Source: JBOGED01 sp050743625 (lineage in GTDB: Bacteria > Actinomycetota > Nitriliruptoria > Euzebyales > Egibacteraceae). Taken from it: 8,433 bases of DNA. Positions 4,996 through 8,433 of this stretch are shown one piece after another (the first letter of the stretch is position 1; each line of letters starts with the position of its first letter). The translations under genes and the position numbers were made by a program. Location of the stretch: positions 1 through 8,433 of the forward strand of contig JBOGED010000385.1 of NCBI GenBank assembly GCA_050743625.1, written 5' to 3'. Below the pieces are notes generated by a model. The model was not told the origin of the DNA. It was given only the letters and a program-made list of their open reading frames with translations, and did not search any database.

Positions 4996-5898
4996 ATGGT
5001 CATGCTCCCAACCTTCGCCGACGTGCTGCGGGCACGCCTCCGGATCCGGCCTTACTTGCGCCCCACGCCGCTCTACCGCTACCCAGCGCTCGACGACGTG
5101 ACCGGCGCGAGCGTCTGGGTCAAGCACGAGAACCATCAGCCGATCGGCGCGTTCAAGGTCCGGGGCGGCATCAACCTCGTGTCCCAGCTCGACGACAGCG
5201 ACCGCGCGTGTGGGATCGTCGGCGCCTCGACCGGCAATCACGGCCAGTCGATCGCCTACGCCGCGGCACTGTTCGGGGTGCAGGCGACGATCTGCATGCC
5301 AGAGCAGGCCAACCCCGTGAAGGTCGAGTCAATGCGCGCGTTGGGCGCCGACGTCGTCTTCGTCGGGCGCGACTTCGACGAGGCCCGCGAGCACTGCGAG
5401 AAGCTGGCCGTCGAGCGGGGCTGCCGCTACGTGCACTCTGGCGACGAGCCGCTGCTGATCGCCGGTGTCGCGACGTACACCCTGGAGATCCTCGAGGAGC
5501 GACCCGAGATCGAGGCGATCGTGGTCCCCGTCGGGGGCGGCAGCGGCGCCGCAGGCGCCTGCATCGCAGTCGCGGCCGCGCATCCGGCCGTGCAGGTCAT
5601 CGGGGTGCAGTCCTCAGCCGCGCCCGCCGCGTACCGCTCCTGGAAGGCCCGTAGGCTCGTCGACGACCGCATGGAGACGTTCGCCGAAGGCGTCGCGATG
5701 CGCACGGCGCTCGCGCTTCCCCAGCGCGTCCTGTGGGAGCATCTCGACGACTTCGTGCTGGTCAGCGACGAGGAGCTGCGCGACGCCACGCGTCTGATGA
5801 TCGCGAAGACCCGCAACCTCGTGGAGCCCGCCGGGGCCGCCGCCCTCGCCGCGGTCCTCGCCGACGCGAACGGTTCGCCGGCCGCCAGGTCGCCGTGA
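4996..5898 (+). CDS. PLP-dependent threonine/serine dehydratase-like enzyme (fold type II), C-terminus frameshifted
   Basis: The 300-aa frame is a fold type II PLP enzyme. The Schiff-base lysine is K54 in GAFKVRGG; the substrate-binding loop ASTGNHGQ sits at residues 77-84; the phosphate-binding glycine loop is VGGGSG at 179-184; and EPAGAAA lies near 276. These are the signatures of threonine ammonia-lyase/serine dehydratase relatives, which deaminate L-threonine or L-serine to 2-oxo acids and ammonia. Serine racemase or 3-hydroxyaspartate lyase activity cannot be excluded. No C-terminal ACT regulatory domain is present, as in the short catabolic type. The frame ends early at 5898 with GSPAARSP, while the expected C-terminus is found in another frame to 5951. 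ATG 4996 is used; the SD is weak. As read, the product lacks the terminal SGGN segment that contacts PLP and is probably impaired. Confidence 0.85.
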   Translation: MVMLPTFADVLRARLRIRPYLRPTPLYRYPALDDVTGASVWVKHENHQPIGAFKVRGGINLVSQLDDSDRACGIVGASTGNHGQSIAYAAALFGVQATICMPEQANPVKVESMRALGADVVFVGRDFDEAREHCEKLAVERGCRYVHSGDEPLLIAGVATYTLEILEERPEIEAIVVPVGGGSGAAGACIAVAAAHPAVQVIGVQSSAAPAAYRSWKARRLVDDRMETFAEGVAMRTALALPQRVLWEHLDDFVLVSDEELRDATRLMIAKTRNLVEPAGAAALAAVLADANGSPAARSP

Positions 5899-5951
5899 TC
5901 TGCAGCGGCGGGAACATCAGCCCCGACCAACTCCGCGCCCTCCTCGCGTAG
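5880..5951 (+). pseudogene. Displaced C-terminal coding segment of the dehydratase
   Basis: In frame 3 the sequence reads RFAGRQVAVICSGGNISPDQ, then LRALLA and a stop at 5949-5951. This is the normal end of fold type II dehydratases, with the SGGN element whose Ser (or the preceding Cys/Ser) contacts the PLP ring nitrogen. It is one base out of frame with the body of the gene; adding a single base near 5870-5875 (GCGAACGGTTC) would join them into a protein of ~318 aa. Either a true 1-bp deletion or a sequencing error explains it. Confidence 0.8.
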
Positions 5952-6271
5952 GAACCGACGTAGATGAGTGTCGGGTCGCCGTCCCCGCCGTCACGGGCGC
6001 ACGAGATGCAGCGATCACCGCTGCTCAGCCTGGGTGCAAATAACGTTGCCATTGGGGCGATTTACCCCTTGGGGGGACCGCACTCACCGTGCGCCCATCC
6101 GTGCGGGTGCACTCCGGTATGAGGAGCTGCTCAGGCGCATACGCTCATGAACGCACACCCGCCCTGGGGGAAGCTTGTTGTGTGGAGCATTGACGACGTA
6201 TCGGTCGCGGATGCTCCACGGATGCCTGTCCACCGACCCACCTTGTCGGTCGGCCCAAGTCAGACAAACCG
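5952..6271. other. Gene-poor stretch with inverted repeats
   Basis: About 320 bases follow the dehydratase without a gene I can support. Plus-strand frames are short and unlike proteins. The stretch holds GGGGCGATTTACCCC (small stem at about 6054-6068), a 9-bp inverted repeat at 6182-6219, and one arm of a 10-bp inverted repeat at 6038. No RNA gene was recognised. Confidence 0.4.
6182..6219. repeat. Inverted repeat GTGGAGCAT / ATGCTCCAC
   Basis: Perfect 9-bp arms at 6182-6190 and 6211-6219 are separated by 20 bases. It may form a stem-loop in RNA, or be a two-half-site operator about three turns of DNA apart. It is about 280 bases upstream of the NudC start, across the membrane-protein relic. 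Confidence 0.55.
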
Positions 6272-6498
6272 GAACGTTATTTCCTCCTCGCCGCCGCGCC
6301 GATCGGGCTCGCAGGTCGCGGGGCGGCCGACGTGGTCGACCGCCTGTGACGTTCGGCGTGTTGGTCGACGCGTTTGATAGCTTCGGTCCTGCGCTCGCAG
6401 TCACGATCCCGGTTGCGCTGGCCAGCGCCGCCTACCTGCGAGTGCCCGAGATCCCGAGGGCTCGAGCTGGAGGAGTCCGCGCCGGAGGTGGACGAGCC
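6272..6498 (+). pseudogene. Broken hydrophobic (membrane-protein-like) coding remnant
   Basis: Frame 2 reads ERYFLLAAAPIGLAGRGAAD and then VVDRL before a stop at 6347-6349. Frame 1 then continues FGVLVDAFDSFGPALAVTIP and VALASAAYLRVPEIPRA. Together they look like two hydrophobic segments of one membrane protein, such as a transporter C-terminus, split by a frameshift near 6346. The second part runs without a stop straight into the NudC frame, which explains the misleadingly long reading frame there. The family is not recognised and membrane location is inferred from hydrophobicity alone. Confidence 0.4.
6484..6490 (+). promoter_or_regulatory. Strong Shine-Dalgarno site setting the NudC GTG start
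   Basis: GGAGGTG, a near-perfect anti-16S match, lies eight bases before GTG 6499 and decides the start against the much longer upstream reading from 6175. Confidence 0.8.
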
Positions 6499-7251
6499 GT
6501 GATCTGCTTCGCGTTTCGTGGCGACGAGCTGCTTGTCCGTGGCGAGGACGTCCCGCGCCTCGAGGCGCTCACCGATGCCGGCGTCGCGGTCGGCGAGCCG
6601 CTCCCGGTCGCCGACGGAGCGGTCGCGGCGATCCTGCCCATCGACGCCCCGCCGCCTGGCGGCTTCGCGTTCACCGGGCTCTGGGAGCTCGGCGAGCTGA
6701 TCGACCGCGCCACCTGGCGCCTTGCCGGGCGGGCGTTCCAGATCGTCGACTGGCACCGTTCGCACGCGTTCTGCGGTCGCTGCGGCGCGCCGACCGGGCG
6801 GCACGACCGCGAGAGCGCCCGCCACTGCGCACGCTGCCGCGCCCTCTACTTCCCCCGCCTCAACCCGGCCGTGATCGTCCTCATCGAACGCGGCGATCGC
6901 ATGCTGCTGGCCCGGTCACCGCAGTTCCCGCCCGGCATGTACTCGGCGATCGCCGGGTTCGTCGAACCCGGCGAGTCACTGGAGGAGACCGTGGCCCGCG
7001 AGGTCCGCGAGGAGGTCGGCGTCGAGGTCGCCGACCTGCGCTACTTCGGCAGCCAGCAGTGGCCGTTCCCCAGCTCGCTGATGCTCGGGTTCACCGCCCA
7101 CTACGCCGGCGGCGAACTGCGCCTCACCGACCGCGAGGTCACCGACGCCCGCTGGTTCGGCGCCGGCGACCTGCCGGTCCTCCCACCGCCGATCAGCATC
7201 GCGCGCGAGCTGATCGACGCCTTCCTCGCCCGCCACTATCGCGCGGTGTAG
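6499..7251 (+). CDS. nudC: NAD+ diphosphatase (NADH pyrophosphatase), Nudix family
   Basis: The 250-aa product closely matches NudC (E. coli 257 aa), which hydrolyses NAD(H) to NMN(H) and AMP and can remove NAD caps from RNA. Three parts are visible: an N-terminal domain (ICFAFRGDELLVRG onward); a zinc ribbon with C92, C95, C110 and C113 (CGRCG...HCARC) followed by the YFPRLNPAVIVLI strand; and the Nudix box GFVEPGESLEETVAREVREE at residues 153-172 with VGV, satisfying Gx5Ex7REVxEExGV. The NudC-specific SQxWPFPxS signature follows at 185-193 as SQQWPFPSS, with Gln in place of the usual Pro. The GTG start is set by GGAGGTG. It is complete and probably active, acting in the cytosol as a Mg/Mn enzyme. 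The upstream in-frame hydrophobic sequence belongs to another, broken gene. Confidence 0.95.
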   Translation: MICFAFRGDELLVRGEDVPRLEALTDAGVAVGEPLPVADGAVAAILPIDAPPPGGFAFTGLWELGELIDRATWRLAGRAFQIVDWHRSHAFCGRCGAPTGRHDRESARHCARCRALYFPRLNPAVIVLIERGDRMLLARSPQFPPGMYSAIAGFVEPGESLEETVAREVREEVGVEVADLRYFGSQQWPFPSSLMLGFTAHYAGGELRLTDREVTDARWFGAGDLPVLPPPISIARELIDAFLARHYRAV

Positions 7252-7340
7252 CCGCCGTCGATTGCACAGCCTGCTCCTGAAGGGCCAGGCTCGGGTCTCC
7301 CGTCGACCAGCTCAACTCGGGTCGCCGGTTCTACAGCTGA

Positions 7341-7475
7341 ACGCAGCGCTTCGAGCATGCGGGCGCCGAGGTGAGGATCCAGCCGAGGGACCGGCGCACC
7401 GATCAGCCCGTCATCATGACGGCTGGCGTCCTCGTCGGCGCGGACGGTATCCACTCCGTCGAGCCGCCCGCCTGA
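7341..7475 (+). pseudogene. Fragment of a FAD-dependent aromatic-ring monooxygenase
   Basis: Frame 3 reads RFEHAGAEVRIQPRDRRTDQ and then VIMTAGVLVGADGIHSVEPP before a stop. The A-x-VLVGADGIHS element is the conserved DG motif (FAD/NADPH binding) of group A flavoprotein monooxygenases such as the PHBH/UbiH/TetX type, and the preceding AGAEVR matches the strand before it. No N-terminal GxGxxG Rossmann loop, no GD motif (GDAAH) and no start codon can be found nearby; a stop at 7338-7340 lies just upstream. Only ~44 residues of a ~400-residue protein remain, so it is a relic. Confidence 0.65.
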
Positions 7476-7671
7476 CACCCACGAACGCCCTGTTGCTCGC
7501 GAACCGCCAGCTCGGCGGGGTCCCTAGGAGCGAGAGGACCGCACGACCAGCACTCCGTGACCACGGTGACATTCTCACTGTCGCCGCCGCGAAGGACCAG
7601 CGGCTTCTCGCGTGTCACTCTGGCGGGAGCGAGTACTGGGCGGATCGAAGAACACTCGGGCTATCCGATGG

Positions 7672-7707
7672 GGCTGCCTGCCCATGCGTCCCGTTTCGCG
7701 GGCAGCC
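7672..7707 (+). promoter_or_regulatory. Potential stem-loop in the leader of the kinase gene
   Basis: GGCTGCC (7672-7678) can pair with GGCAGCC (7701-7707). Alternatively CTGCCC (7678-7683) pairs with GGGCAG (7700-7705), so the two pairings are mutually exclusive. The structure ends five bases before the SD of the kinase gene. It may be a terminator of an upstream transcript or a leader structure; untested. Confidence 0.3.
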
Positions 7708-7712
7708 GCACT

Positions 7713-7718
7713 GAGGAG
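7713..7718 (+). promoter_or_regulatory. Shine-Dalgarno site for the kinase-like gene
   Basis: GAGGAG lies seven bases before ATG 7726 and supports that start. Confidence 0.7.
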
Positions 7719-7725
7719 AAGAGGG

Positions 7726-8433
7726 ATGGACCGGACCTGGATCTTGGAGGACACCCTGCGGGAGGTCGTCCGCGCGTGCGTCGGCCAGCCCGGAGCGGTG
7801 CTCGGCCGGTGGCGGGTCCACCCGGTCGTCGACCCGCCGACCAACTTCGCGACCGCGGCGCTGGTCCGGGTGTCCGGGACCGCGTGCCATGGCGACGCGC
7901 GGCTGCCCTGGTCGTTGGTCGTCAAGCGCGTGCAGTCCTTGCGCCACTCGCCGGGCTTGGCGCTCATGCCCGAGGCGATACGCGAGTCGAGCATCGCCGC
8001 GTACCCCTGGCGATGTGAGCTTGACGCCTACGGTCGCGACCTCGCCACGCGGCTCCCCGCCGGGCTGCGCGCGCCGGTCGTCTACCTGATCGAGGAGCAC
8101 CCCGACGACCGGGCGACGCTGTGGATGGAGGACGTCGCGACCGACCAGACCGCGGTCTGGGACCTCGACCGCTACGCCCGCGCCGCCCGCCTGCTCGGGC
8201 GGATGGCGGCCCGGCGGCGTCCGGCCGACGGATCGGGCTACGAGCCGGCAGAAGGCACGCGCCGCTTCTGCGAGGCGGCCCTTGTGCCGGGGATGATCCC
8301 CGTCCTGCGCGACCCGGCGATATGGCGCCACCCCCTGGTCGCGGCCGCGGTGGACCCCAACCTGCGCGCAGACCTGTTGCGGCTGGCCGACCAGCTGCCG
8401 GATCTGCTCGCCGCCTTGCGGGCGCTGCCACAG
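7726..8433 (+). CDS. APH-like phosphotransferase (kinase fold), 3' end outside the window
   Basis: The frame is open for 236 codons to the last base. The N-terminal lobe shows WSLVVKRVQS with K67 as the likely ATP-binding lysine. WRCELDAYGRDL follows with E98, the helix-C glutamate position. LWMEDVA at about 132-138 is the hinge-like strand that follows the third lobe strand, and a helix with YARAARLLGRMAARR follows it. The order and spacing match aminoglycoside-phosphotransferase-like kinases of actinobacteria, which phosphorylate small molecules (sugars, antibiotics, choline-like substrates). The catalytic HGD..xN and metal-binding D motifs would lie just past the window: the sequence stops at RALPQ, which in relatives is soon followed by HGD. 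Substrate cannot be named. ATG 7726 with a good SD is convincing. Confidence 0.8.
   Translation, partial: MDRTWILEDTLREVVRACVGQPGAVLGRWRVHPVVDPPTNFATAALVRVSGTACHGDARLPWSLVVKRVQSLRHSPGLALMPEAIRESSIAAYPWRCELDAYGRDLATRLPAGLRAPVVYLIEEHPDDRATLWMEDVATDQTAVWDLDRYARAARLLGRMAARRRPADGSGYEPAEGTRRFCEAALVPGMIPVLRDPAIWRHPLVAAAVDPNLRADLLRLADQLPDLLAALRALPQ

Larger units (their letters stand above)
7252..7725. other. Gene-poor stretch between nudC and the kinase gene
   Basis: About 470 bases with no intact gene. It holds the FAD monooxygenase scrap (7341-7475) and a hairpin-forming leader just before the kinase. Longer plus-strand frames (for example from 7262) are Arg/Ala-rich and switch character at the scrap, so I treat them as spurious. 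Confidence 0.5.

Noticed and set aside
6175..6498. Longer NudC beginning at 6175
   Set aside because: The extension is unrelated sequence and a broken hydrophobic fragment; GGAGGTG marks GTG 6499.
7403..7618. Small minus-strand frame starting MTREKPLVLRGGDSENVTVV with Cys residues (ECWSC), considered as a peptide precursor
   Set aside because: No SD, no maturation enzymes nearby, and it overlaps the monooxygenase scrap on the other strand.
7615..8331. 238-codon minus-strand frame opposite the kinase gene
   Set aside because: It is Arg/Gly-rich antisense sequence; the plus strand has kinase motifs and a strong SD.

Overview
The window comes from a GC-rich bacterium, most likely an actinobacterium. 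GC-ending codons dominate, GTG starts are common, and the gene types are typical of that phylum: an F420/PPOX-type enzyme, several actinobacterial SAM methyltransferases, a Cys-rich pentapeptide-repeat protein and APH-like kinases. The genus cannot be fixed from the sequence.

Layout from left to right. At 1-680 there is the 3' part of an unidentified gene and an N-terminally truncated PPOX/F420-type oxidoreductase fragment. An intact gene for a small protein of the dimeric alpha/beta-barrel type follows (476-775). A zinc-free MDR/quinone-oxidoreductase-like gene lies at 1053-2030, followed by a 15-bp palindrome and a hairpin. The minus strand at about 2230-2500 carries a decayed methyltransferase. 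A 9-bp triplet repeat and a class I methyltransferase (2621-3241) come next. That gene converges on, and overlaps by 113 bp, a minus-strand pentapeptide-repeat protein with a Cys-rich N-terminal domain (3129-4013). A second plus-strand methyltransferase (4261-4953) is damaged in its SAM loop and at its 3' end. A PLP-dependent threonine/serine dehydratase (4996-5898) has a frameshift that displaces its last ~23 codons to 5880-5951. A gene-poor stretch with inverted repeats and broken membrane-protein-like coding (5952-6498) leads into a complete NudC-type NAD+ diphosphatase (6499-7251). The stretch 7252-7725 holds a scrap of an FAD monooxygenase. An APH-like phosphotransferase gene (7726 onward) runs off the right end.

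There is no evident shared pathway or operon. Adjacent genes are individually spaced, often have their own Shine-Dalgarno sequence, and belong to unrelated metabolism. The recurring theme is decay: at least five genes or fragments show truncation, frameshift or loss of key motif residues within 8.4 kb, next to intact genes. This suggests an accessory, rearranged segment rather than a conserved core locus. I found no convincing new defence, RiPP or mobile system. The points most worth a second look are the Cys-rich/pentapeptide fusion, the shortened SAM-binding loop, the dehydratase frameshift and the antisense methyltransferase relic.
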